Shown: piece after piece, positions 8,419 through 13,518 of the stretch
How the letters are laid out: the number at the start of each line of letters is the position of its first letter
How positions within the stretch are numbered: position 1 is the first letter of the stretch
Origin: an uncultured Coriobacteriaceae bacterium
GTDB taxonomy: Bacteria > Actinomycetota > Coriobacteriia > Coriobacteriales > Eggerthellaceae
NCBI GenBank assembly: GCA_900539675.1
Contig: UQDJ01000041.1
Coordinates: forward strand, 1 to 14,499
Direction of reading: 5' to 3'
DNA length: 14,499 nucleotides
Translations under genes and position numbers: made by a program
The notes under the pieces: model-generated
Databases searched by the model: none
What the model was told of the DNA's origin: nothing
What the model saw: only the letters and a program-made list of their open reading frames with translations

Positions 8419-9234
8419 CTACTCAGCCGACGTTAAGGGAGCAGGCTCTGCTGCGTGAGGAGTAGCTTGCTGCTGAGTGTCCTGTGCCGACTCAAACTGT
8501 TCAAAACCTTCAGCATTAATCTTGGCGATTAAAGAGGCGTCGCCTTCAGCTACAATCTGACCTTTTACGACAACATGTACCTTATCCACGTCCAAGTGAT
8601 CCAAAATGCGCGTGTTGTGGGTAATGATCATCAGAGCACCATGAGCGGTCTTACGATAGGTTTCAATGCCGCGTGAAACAACATTGAGTGCATCGACATC
8701 CAAACCGGAATCAGTTTCATCTAAGATAGCTAACTTAGGCTGCAATAACAAAAGCTGCAGCATTTCCAGTTTTTTCTTTTCGCCACCAGAAAAGCCTACG
8801 CCCAATTCGCGATCTAAATACGATGAATCAAAATCAAGTTCCTGAGCAAGTTCGCGCACATGCTTGCGGAACTGCTTTCCTTTCATAGTAAACCCTTCAC
8901 GATCGGCGCACATTGCACGTAAAAAGCTTGAAACCGGAACACCAGGTATTTCTGTGGGAGCTTGAAAGCTCAAGAACAATCCTGCACGCGAGCGCTTATC
9001 GGCAGAAAGATTAGAAATATCCTGACCATCGAAATAGATAGTTCCGGAATCTACGCTATATTCAGGATCACCCATAATGGCACGACCTAAGGTGGATTTG
9101 CCTGCACCATTGGGACCCATAATGACGTGAGTTTCACCAGCACCGATGGAAAGGTTGATGCCGTGCAAGATTGGCTTCTCGTCAACAGAAACAGTAATTC
9201 CTTGAACGTCAAGAAGCGATTTTGCGTCTGTCAT
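8419..9234 (-). CDS. sufC: SufC, ABC-type ATPase of Fe-S assembly
   Basis: A 271-residue ABC ATPase. Walker A GPNGAGKST at 40-48, signature FSGGEKKKLEM at 148-158, Walker B LAILDETDSGLD at 168-179, and switch His H206 in ITHNTR. The signature FSGGEKK..E and ETDSGLD are specific to SufC among ABC proteins. It drives conformational change in SufB-SufD; it is not a transporter subunit. The last ~25 residues (QDTQQQATPHAAEPAPLTSAE) are a Gln/Ala/Pro-rich tail beyond the usual fold. I chose the ATG at 9234, 8 nt after AAAGG; a GTG three codons upstream (9243) overlaps that site. First gene of the operon, reading away from the Rrf2 regulator. Confidence 0.94.
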   Translation of the reverse strand: MTDAKSLLDVQGITVSVDEKPILHGINLSIGAGETHVIMGPNGAGKSTLGRAIMGDPEYSVDSGTIYFDGQDISNLSADKRSRAGLFLSFQAPTEIPGVPVSSFLRAMCADREGFTMKGKQFRKHVRELAQELDFDSSYLDRELGVGFSGGEKKKLEMLQLLLLQPKLAILDETDSGLDVDALNVVSRGIETYRKTAHGALMIITHNTRILDHLDVDKVHVVVKGQIVAEGDASLIAKINAEGFEQFESAQDTQQQATPHAAEPAPLTSAE

Positions 9235-9249
9235 CTCTTTCACCTTTCG

Positions 9250-9276
9250 TTAATCATAGTAGTTTGCTAGGATTAA
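9250..9276. promoter_or_regulatory. Candidate operator: 10-bp inverted repeat upstream of sufC
   Basis: TTAATCATAG and CTAGGATTAA form an inverted repeat matching at 9 of 10 positions with a 7-bp spacer, 16 bp upstream of the sufC start. It overlaps the candidate -10 element and the start of the transcribed region, which is where a repressor would act. The divergent Rrf2-family gene makes that protein the obvious candidate ligand, but this is inferred from arrangement only. Confidence 0.5.
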
Positions 9277-9302
9277 AATAATCGCTTACTAGATAAAGTC
9301 AA
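9275..9302 (-). promoter_or_regulatory. Candidate suf operon promoter
   Basis: On the minus strand, TTGACT (9302-9297) lies 16 nt upstream of TATTTT (9280-9275), a fair match to a vegetative promoter. TTTAAT, slightly further downstream, is a closer -10 but has a long 19-nt spacing. The region between contains TCTAGTAAG, so GACT and TAGT half-sites flank 5 nt, loosely resembling IscR type 1 sites, which have a 4-nt spacing. Confidence 0.45.
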
Positions 9303-9402
9303 GGTTGGAGCGCTTATCTGTTCCGAATGACAGAGTAACGGCATACATTTTCTGTCTTAATCGTATTGTTGGATGGAATGAACGCAAGAATTTGAGACAA
9401 GG

Positions 9403-9480
9403 TACCTTTTTGCTGATCATCATTGGTAAAAGGTAATGGTCTATGGGAAATCCAGCTACGGGCGTTTCCTTGAAAAGGTA
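9403..9480. repeat. Three AAAAGGTA boxes upstream of the Rrf2-family gene
   Basis: The octamer occurs inverted (TACCTTTT) at 9403-9410 and direct (AAAAGGTA) at 9428-9435 and 9473-9480. The first two form a perfect 8-bp inverted repeat with a 17-bp spacer; the direct copies are 45 bp apart. The last copy ends 28 bp before the rrf2 start. Possible autoregulatory operator set; no function shown. Confidence 0.35.
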
Positions 9481-9508
9481 TGACCTGACATTATGAAGGG
9501 AAGTCTAG

Positions 9509-9925
9509 ATGCTTATCTCAACTAAAGGTCGATATGCTATGCGCCTTATGATTGATCTTGCCCAAGGCAACGAAAAGATGTCCTTGCGAGAGATTGCTGA
9601 ATTTGAAGGAATCTCACAGAAATATTTAGAGCAGTTGGTACGACCTCTCATCAAGGCTGGTTTGGTAGTAGGCACGCGTGGTAAAAACGGTGGATACAGC
9701 TTAGCTAAGGTGAAGGAATGTATTACTGCTGGTGATATTTTACGCGCCGTAGAAGGAACCACAATTCCGGTTGCTTGTTCGGCTTTGGAATCGGGCTGCG
9801 AACGAGGTAATACCTGCAATGCCGTTCGCTTTTGGGCTGGCCTTGATAGGGTTATTGAAGAGTATGTTGATGGCGTTACCCTTGCAGATCTGACTCATGG
9901 TGTTTTGGTTGATACCTTACGCTGA
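9509..9925 (+). CDS. Rrf2/IscR-family Fe-S-sensing transcriptional regulator (probable suf regulator)
   Basis: A 138-residue Rrf2-family protein. MLISTKGRYAMRLMIDLA at the start and the winged-helix segment SLREIAEFEGISQKYLEQLV (25-44), LIKAGLVVGTRGKNGGYSLA (47-66) are classic for the family. C90, C97 and C103 (C-x6-C-x5-C) sit in the position where IscR (C-x5-C-x5-C) binds a [2Fe-2S] cluster; a fourth cysteine is C71. It faces away from the suf operon across about 270 bp, which suggests it senses Fe-S status and represses suf. GAAGGGAAG lies just before the ATG. The arrangement suits a SufR/IscR-like function, but I cannot say which subfamily it belongs to, so no symbol is given. Confidence 0.88.
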   Translation: MLISTKGRYAMRLMIDLAQGNEKMSLREIAEFEGISQKYLEQLVRPLIKAGLVVGTRGKNGGYSLAKVKECITAGDILRAVEGTTIPVACSALESGCERGNTCNAVRFWAGLDRVIEEYVDGVTLADLTHGVLVDTLR

Positions 9926-10011
9926 ACCACGATGCAAAAGGTTGCGACTGCCAAAAGCCACTCATGGCCATCAACTCAATCCCGTTTGATACTACTTAGC
10001 CTGATATGAGA

Positions 10012-10037
10012 TGAATGTGAACAGGTTCATTTTTTTC
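10012..10037 (+). terminator. Weak candidate terminator after the Rrf2-family gene
   Basis: GTGAA and TTCA(T) pair around a CAGG loop, with A-T pairs extending below one mismatch, followed by a run of seven T. The stem is short and A/T-rich, so efficiency is doubtful. It lies about 85 nt past the stop codon. Confidence 0.35.
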
Positions 10038-10155
10038 AGAGTTGCAAGCCATCGTTTATATCTATCCTCCTGATTATCGCTACACATTTAACATTAACAC
10101 CAGTGGTGACCTGGGATTACTAATGGTTACTTAGAAAATAGTGAGAGCTCGAACT

Positions 10156-10195
10156 GCTGGTATTACTCAAATACACCAGCTCTAGTGATGTATTT
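10156..10195. repeat. Two overlapping, mutually exclusive inverted repeats
   Basis: First pair: GCTGGTATT (10156-10164) with AATACACCAGC (10170-10180), perfect except for a 2-nt bulge. Second pair: AAATACA (10169-10175) with TGTATTT (10189-10195), perfect 7 bp with a 13-bp spacer. The two share AATACA, so only one can form at a time. They lie upstream of the candidate hydratase promoter, so a DNA-binding site is as likely as an RNA structure. Confidence 0.35.
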
Positions 10196-10226
10196 AAGTA
10201 GCCTATTGCGTAGTATCAATGGTGCG

Positions 10227-10257
10227 TTGAGGGGAACCAAACGTTTGCTAGAACGTT
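10227..10257 (+). promoter_or_regulatory. Candidate promoter of the CaiD-like gene with tandem AACGTT palindromes
   Basis: TTGAGG (10227-10232), 16-nt spacer, then TGC-TAGAAC with an extended -10 (TGn) and hexamer at 10249-10254. A perfect palindrome AAACGTTT (10239-10246) lies in the spacer, and AACGTT (10252-10257) overlaps the -10, centres 12 bp apart, as expected for a dimer-binding repressor. The expected start point leaves a ~50-nt leader ending in AAGGAGG. Confidence 0.4.
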
Positions 10258-10311
10258 TTGGGCACTCTAAGTCCTATACGCAGAGAAACAATTCTATGCA
10301 AGGAGGAAAAC

Positions 10312-11097
10312 ATGGCAGATTACTTCGGCACTGACACCGTAGTCTCTGAACTTCGCGAAGATGGCTTGCTCATCATTCGCATCAATCGCCCGGACGTAGC
10401 AAACGCTCTTAATGGTGTTACTTCCGCAGCGATGGAAAACATTATGAACCACGCAGAAACCGATAAAGCGGTACGCGCCATTATTGTTACCGGCACCGGC
10501 AAGGTATTTTGTGCTGGCGAAGACCTTGAAGAACTTTCTGAAGGTGGCGAATGCCAGACCGTAACCGAGCATGGTTTCGGTGGTATCACCGCACGTACCT
10601 GCTCTAAGCCTACCATTTGCGCAATGAATGGTTCTGCAGCTGGTGGCGGTTTGGAAATTGCCCTGTCTTGCGACATGGTTGTTGCATCTGAACGTGCAAA
10701 GATGGGCTTCACCGAAGTTGGTTTGGGTATTATCGCTTCTACTGGCGGCATTGTTCGTCTTGCTCGCGATATTAACCGCAAGGATTGTATGGAACTGTTG
10801 CTCACCGGCAAGAGGATCACGGCTGACGTGGCTAAAGATCTCGGCCTGTTGAACTACGTTGTTCCTGCAGATGAAGTTATGGATAAAGCTATCGAATTGG
10901 CCGAGCAGGTTCTCAAGAACGCACCGCTCGCTTTGAAGTGGACCAAGTACCTGGTACATGCCGCTGATCAGATGTGCGAAGAAGACGCAATGAAATATTG
11001 CGACGCAGCATATCGCTTCCTCGAGAAGACCGAAGACGGCATTGAAGGTCCTGCTGCATTTGTTGAAAAGCGCGAACCAGTTTGGAAAGGTCGCTAA
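10312..11097 (+). CDS. caiD: CaiD-like enoyl-CoA hydratase (crotonase family)
   Basis: A 261-residue crotonase-fold enzyme, the same length as E. coli CaiD. The oxyanion-hole segment AAGGGLEIAL is at 109-118, and both acid/base glutamates are present, E115 and E135 (MGFTEVGLGI), each offset by four from E111 and E131 as I recall them for CaiD. The segment HGFGGIT at 87-93 and the terminal EGPAAFVEKREPVWKGR resemble CaiD, though the last motif is also common in other hydratases. It would hydrate an enoyl-CoA, possibly crotonobetainyl-CoA to carnitinyl-CoA, in the cytoplasm. I set the start at 10312 because AAGGAGG is 5 nt upstream; the frame extends back to 10258 without a ribosome-binding site. 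It stands alone on the plus strand and converges on the CaiC-like gene. Substrate is not certain; a general short-chain enoyl-CoA hydratase is the alternative. Confidence 0.8.
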   Translation: MADYFGTDTVVSELREDGLLIIRINRPDVANALNGVTSAAMENIMNHAETDKAVRAIIVTGTGKVFCAGEDLEELSEGGECQTVTEHGFGGITARTCSKPTICAMNGSAAGGGLEIALSCDMVVASERAKMGFTEVGLGIIASTGGIVRLARDINRKDCMELLLTGKRITADVAKDLGLLNYVVPADEVMDKAIELAEQVLKNAPLALKWTKYLVHAADQMCEEDAMKYCDAAYRFLEKTEDGIEGPAAFVEKREPVWKGR

Positions 11098-11140
11098 TTC
11101 CTTTTCACTCGCGCTATTCATAGACCCTCCTCTCCAGTGG

Positions 11141-11166
11141 AAAAGCACCGTATGTACGGTGCTTTT
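11141..11166. terminator. Bidirectional rho-independent terminator between convergent caiD- and caiC-like genes
   Basis: Perfect 12-bp inverted repeat, AAAAGCACCGTA and TACGGTGCTTTT, with only TG between arms, so in RNA the inner pairs open to form the loop. A and T runs on both sides allow it to act in either direction. It lies 44 bp past the hydratase stop and about 160 bp past the ligase stop. Confidence 0.85.
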
Positions 11167-11212
11167 CTGTTTGAAGTGGCAGCCTTTTTAAGTTGGCTAC
11201 TATTGAGGCAAA

Positions 11213-11336
11213 TCGAGCTGTTTCAGAAGGGTGCTAGACGAATCGATACCTTGTAGAAGCTTAGAGCCATGGTAAAGCATGCAAGACGATTCCAGATATG
11301 GTGAAGCGCAAAAGATGATTCGAGCTATTTCAGAAG
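11213..11336. repeat. 17-bp direct repeat, one copy containing the caiC-like stop codon
   Basis: TCGAGCTGTTTCAGAAG at 11213-11229 and TCGAGCTATTTCAGAAG at 11320-11336 match at 16 of 17 positions, 107 bp apart. The right copy covers the last codons and TAG of the ligase gene; in the left copy that TAG is CAG. It may be a trace of a local duplication of the gene's 3' end. Confidence 0.5.
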
Positions 11337-12947
11337 TTTCTTTTCGATCTTCATACTGCAGGTACGAGGAAAGTCATCAACGATTTCAAAGTAGCTTGGT
11401 ACTTTAAACCGTGCCAAACGTGATTGACAGTACTTTTCCAGCTCTTCGGTGGTTAGCGTTTTACCAGCAACCGGCAAGACAAAGGCTTTTAATGCTTGAT
11501 CACGGATTGGATCAGGAACGCCAATGACGGCAGCTTCGGAAATATCAGGATGCTCTTCAAGAATCTCTTCAATTTCCGTTGTCGAAATGTTTTCACCTGC
11601 GCGTTTGACCATGTTTGATTTTCTATCAACAAAATAAAACCAGCCATTTTCGTCTTGATATCCCTGGTCTCCTGTCTTCATCCAGCCATCTTCGGTGAAC
11701 GTGTTTTTAGTCGCTTGAGGGTTATTGAAGTACTCCAACATCAAGGTTCGTCCACGAACACCTTTAATTTGGATTTCGCCCGTCTGTCCATACGGCACTT
11801 CTTTATCGTTGGCATCGGCAATACGTGCTTCATAGCCAAGTCCTACCCTACCCACACTGGGCCAGTTGCGACGACCAACGGGCGGGTCGGTTAAAACCCA
11901 GGTGATCGATTCTGTTGATCCGTAGGTATTCATGATGCGCGCCTTAAAGCGCTTTTCGAACGCTTCTTTTTCAGCATTGGTTACTGGAATAAAGTAGAGT
12001 ACTTCTCGCACACAATGGTCCTGTTCGTCTGGATCGACTGGCTGGAGCATGATAGTACGAAGCATCATAGCTACCGCTTGGATTACCGTTGCTTTATAGT
12101 GACGAACCTGCTTCCAAAAACGTCGTGCGGAATACTTCTCAATGATGATGATAGTAGCGCCCGCCACGATAACCGGCATCAAAGCTGCCAGTTGGAAGTT
12201 CGAATGGCAGGCAGGCATCGTGGAAAGGACTCTATCGTTTCCGCGCATCGCCACTTCCCAGTCTCCATACAAACCAGCAAACAACATGAAGGCGTGCGTT
12301 ACCACAACGCCTTTTGGGCGTGATGTCGTACCTGAGGTATAAATAATCTGACAGGGATCGTTTGAATTAAGCGCAGGAAACGTTTTCAATACCGGAGAGG
12401 CATCACAGCGCATTTGCCAAAAGTTATAAATGGCTTGCTCTCCTGGTTTTAAGGTATGTGGATCGGTATAGATGCTATTGAGATCAATATCAACATCATC
12501 GGTCGGCGAATCACTGCCAGCTCGTGCCAATAAAAGCCCTTTAGGAAATCTCATTCCCCGATTACACAGCTCTTCGTAAACCTTATAATACATAGGCTCA
12601 GTGACGGCGCATATGATATGAGCGTTTTTGAGAATATATTCCGCCTCGTCGGCTAAGTATTGTTCGTTTACTGGAACGGCAATGGCTCCAATTTTGGCCA
12701 GTCCAAACAGGCACATTAAAAATTCAGGTGAACTATGAAGCTGCAAAGCTACATGATCACCCTTTTTTATCTCTAAAGAAAGAAACACATTTGCAATGCG
12801 GTCTATTTCTTCATTGAAGCTTGCGTATGTGTATTCGAATACATCGCCTACTCGATTTTGAAACGTGAGAAACTGATGGTCTTTTCTATTTTTGACTACA
12901 TTTGACCAAAGATCACGCAGTGTTGCATTTCCAACAATATCACTCAT
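11325..12947 (-). CDS. caiC: CaiC-like acyl-CoA ligase (carnitine/crotonobetaine--CoA ligase type)
   Basis: A 540-residue ANL-superfamily enzyme activating a carboxylic acid to its CoA thioester through an acyl-adenylate. Core motifs in order: P-loop YTSGTTSRPKG at 203-213, TYGSTE at 341-346, TGD at 425-427, DRKSNMVKRAGENIS at 441-455 with the hinge D441, and the C-terminal catalytic lysine K533 in SMKIEKKLLK. The terminal segment RFKVPSYFEI...FPRTCS closely resembles the end of E. coli CaiC, and neighbours are CaiD- and CaiB-like, which together suggest carnitine or a similar trimethylamine acid as substrate. I chose the ATG at 12947 because AAGGAG lies 7 nt upstream; an in-frame ATG at 13022 would add 25 residues through a palindromic leader. 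Substrate cannot be read from the sequence; a general fatty acid ligase is possible. Confidence 0.85.
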   Translation of the reverse strand: MSDIVGNATLRDLWSNVVKNRKDHQFLTFQNRVGDVFEYTYASFNEEIDRIANVFLSLEIKKGDHVALQLHSSPEFLMCLFGLAKIGAIAVPVNEQYLADEAEYILKNAHIICAVTEPMYYKVYEELCNRGMRFPKGLLLARAGSDSPTDDVDIDLNSIYTDPHTLKPGEQAIYNFWQMRCDASPVLKTFPALNSNDPCQIIYTSGTTSRPKGVVVTHAFMLFAGLYGDWEVAMRGNDRVLSTMPACHSNFQLAALMPVIVAGATIIIIEKYSARRFWKQVRHYKATVIQAVAMMLRTIMLQPVDPDEQDHCVREVLYFIPVTNAEKEAFEKRFKARIMNTYGSTESITWVLTDPPVGRRNWPSVGRVGLGYEARIADANDKEVPYGQTGEIQIKGVRGRTLMLEYFNNPQATKNTFTEDGWMKTGDQGYQDENGWFYFVDRKSNMVKRAGENISTTEIEEILEEHPDISEAAVIGVPDPIRDQALKAFVLPVAGKTLTTEELEKYCQSRLARFKVPSYFEIVDDFPRTCSMKIEKKLLK

Positions 12948-12971
12948 TTCAAACTCCTTATTAGGGATGGA

Positions 12972-12983
12972 ATCCTTAAGGAT
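12972..12983. repeat. Perfect 12-bp palindrome in the caiC-like leader
   Basis: ATCCTTAAGGAT, 25 bp upstream of the ligase start, just before its ribosome-binding site. Possible operator; function unknown. Confidence 0.4.
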
Positions 12984-13018
12984 CACATGGTGCATAGGGA
13001 TTGTTAGCCGTTCATACT

Positions 13019-13063
13019 TCACTGAAAACTACACACGTTTATCGTTTTGGTAGGTTTCAGTGA
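13019..13063. promoter_or_regulatory. 14-bp inverted repeat upstream of the CaiC-like gene (candidate operator)
   Basis: TCACTGAAAACTAC (13019-13032) and GTAGGTTTCAGTGA (13050-13063) match at 13 of 14 positions, separated by 17 bp of A/T-rich DNA. It begins 72 bp upstream of the ligase start. The length and symmetry are well beyond chance. No T-run follows on the minus strand, so a protein-binding site fits better than a terminator. Confidence 0.55.
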
Positions 13064-13183
13064 GGTAGAATGTCCGGCATTACAAAAGGGATCAATAGAG
13101 GTTCGTTATTAAGAAACTGGGAATAGAAACTTAATCACTGCGGCAAGAACTTCCTTCATCCACTGCCTAGCATCTTGACCAAA

Positions 13184-13228
13184 GGCGCTCATCCCGAGAA
13201 AAGTCCTATAGAACTCAGGATGAGCGCC
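13184..13228 (-). terminator. Strong hairpin downstream of the CaiB-like remnant
   Basis: GGCGCTCATCC and GGATGAGCGCC pair over 11 bp, then one position and GAG/CTC continue the stem around a 15-nt loop. The odd position is U.G in minus-strand RNA but C.A on the plus strand, so the structure was selected for minus-strand transcription. Only TTTGG follows, a weak U-tract. It probably ended the transcript of the gene whose remnant lies at 13291. Confidence 0.6.
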
Positions 13229-13254
13229 GCGGTGAATAAGGTATCCAATCGGTT

Positions 13255-13283
13255 ACATCATCATGATTGGTCAATGATGATGT
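13255..13283. repeat. 10-bp perfect inverted repeat just after the CaiB-like stop
   Basis: ACATCATCAT and ATGATGATGT with a 9-bp spacer, starting 7 bp past the TAA on the minus strand. Two hairpins in tandem (with 13184-13228) follow this stop. It may be part of a terminator or a stabilising 3' structure. Confidence 0.45.
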
Positions 13284-13290
13284 GGTGGTA

Positions 13291-13434
13291 TTAGTCTGCC
13301 TTAAGGACACCCAGACCAATGGTTTCAAGGAAGTACTTGTTCTGGTCTACGCCATACAGGCATACTCCCAAGAAGCCATCCTTGCACTTGAACTCGCCAA
13401 TACCACAGAGGTTTTGGTTACGAGCGCCGGCAGC
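13291..13434 (-). pseudogene. CaiB-like CoA-transferase remnant, 5' end lost at a composition junction
   Basis: About 45 recognisable residues end at a TAA at 13291. GARNQNLCGIGEF, KCKDGFLGVCLYGVDQ and KYFLETIGL align by eye with the middle of class III CoA-transferases (compare GLYKCADGY in E. coli CaiB), and end in GVLKAD. The family normally has about 230 residues before this block and over 100 after it, so both ends appear to be missing. The 5' side stops at the switch to GC-rich DNA near 13430. Beyond it the frame reads 18-20 Pro/Ala-rich codons to an in-frame stop at 13486, with no start codon seen. Base composition matches the left side of the window, and it lies upstream of the CaiC-like gene on the same strand. 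Another family with a similar tail cannot be excluded. Confidence 0.45.
13423..13434. other. Sharp base-composition junction
   Basis: Left of this point the DNA is roughly 45-50% GC. Right of it, to the window end, it is roughly 60-65% with G/C-ending codons. The change falls inside the CaiB-like reading frame, within CGCCGGCAGCC. No target-site duplication, integrase, tRNA or IS end is visible at the boundary, so an assembly chimera is as likely as horizontal transfer. Confidence 0.65.
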
Positions 13435-13508
13435 CGCCCCGGGCGGAAAGGATCCTGCAGGCGTGGAAGAGGCCGGCGGGGGCTTTCACGCCTCGGCTGG
13501 CTTTCCGC
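13434..13508. repeat. Nested inverted repeats downstream of the MaoC-like gene (possible terminator)
   Basis: Outer arms GCGGAAAG (13443-13450) and CTTTCCGC (13501-13508) enclose inner arms GGCGTGGAAG (13460-13469) and CTTTCACGCC (13483-13492, one mismatch). A palindrome CCGCCCCGGGCGG sits at 13434-13446. The set starts 11 bp past the MaoC-like stop. No T-run is present; it could still act as a terminator in GC-rich DNA. Confidence 0.4.
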
Positions 13509-13518
13509 AGGAGGAACC

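Larger units (their letters stand above)
9926..10311. other. 386-bp intergenic region between the Rrf2 gene and the hydratase
   Basis: No coding sequence seen on either strand. It holds a weak terminator for the regulator near 10012-10037, an 11-bp perfect palindrome CACCAGTGGTG at 10098-10108, two mutually exclusive inverted repeats at 10156-10195, and a candidate promoter with two AACGTT palindromes at 10227-10257. The density of palindromes suggests a regulated promoter for the downstream gene. Confidence 0.6.
12948..13290. other. 343-bp intergenic region between the CaiC-like gene and the CaiB-like remnant
   Basis: No coding sequence seen. It contains, from left to right, a 12-bp palindrome at 12972-12983, a 14-bp inverted repeat at 13019-13063, an ATTAAG/CTTAAT pair near 13107-13134, and two hairpins at 13184-13228 and 13255-13283. 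No promoter for the ligase could be placed with confidence. Confidence 0.6.

Noticed and set aside
10294..11148. Long minus-strand open frame (284 codons) across the CaiD-like gene
   Set aside because: It lies opposite a well-supported crotonase with catalytic residues and a strong ribosome-binding site, and its translation resembles no family I know.
13011..13063. Insertion sequence end
   Set aside because: No transposase, no partner end and no target duplication. The two arms face each other across only 17 bp, which fits an operator better.
13450..13461. Adjacent BamHI, PstI and SbfI recognition sequences (GGATCCTGCAGG) suggesting a cloning polylinker at the junction
   Set aside because: No other vector or linker sequence is visible, the sites lie ~20 bp inside the GC-rich side, and the nearby EcoRI site is within the last codons of the MaoC-like gene. 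Chance in GC-rich DNA is sufficient.
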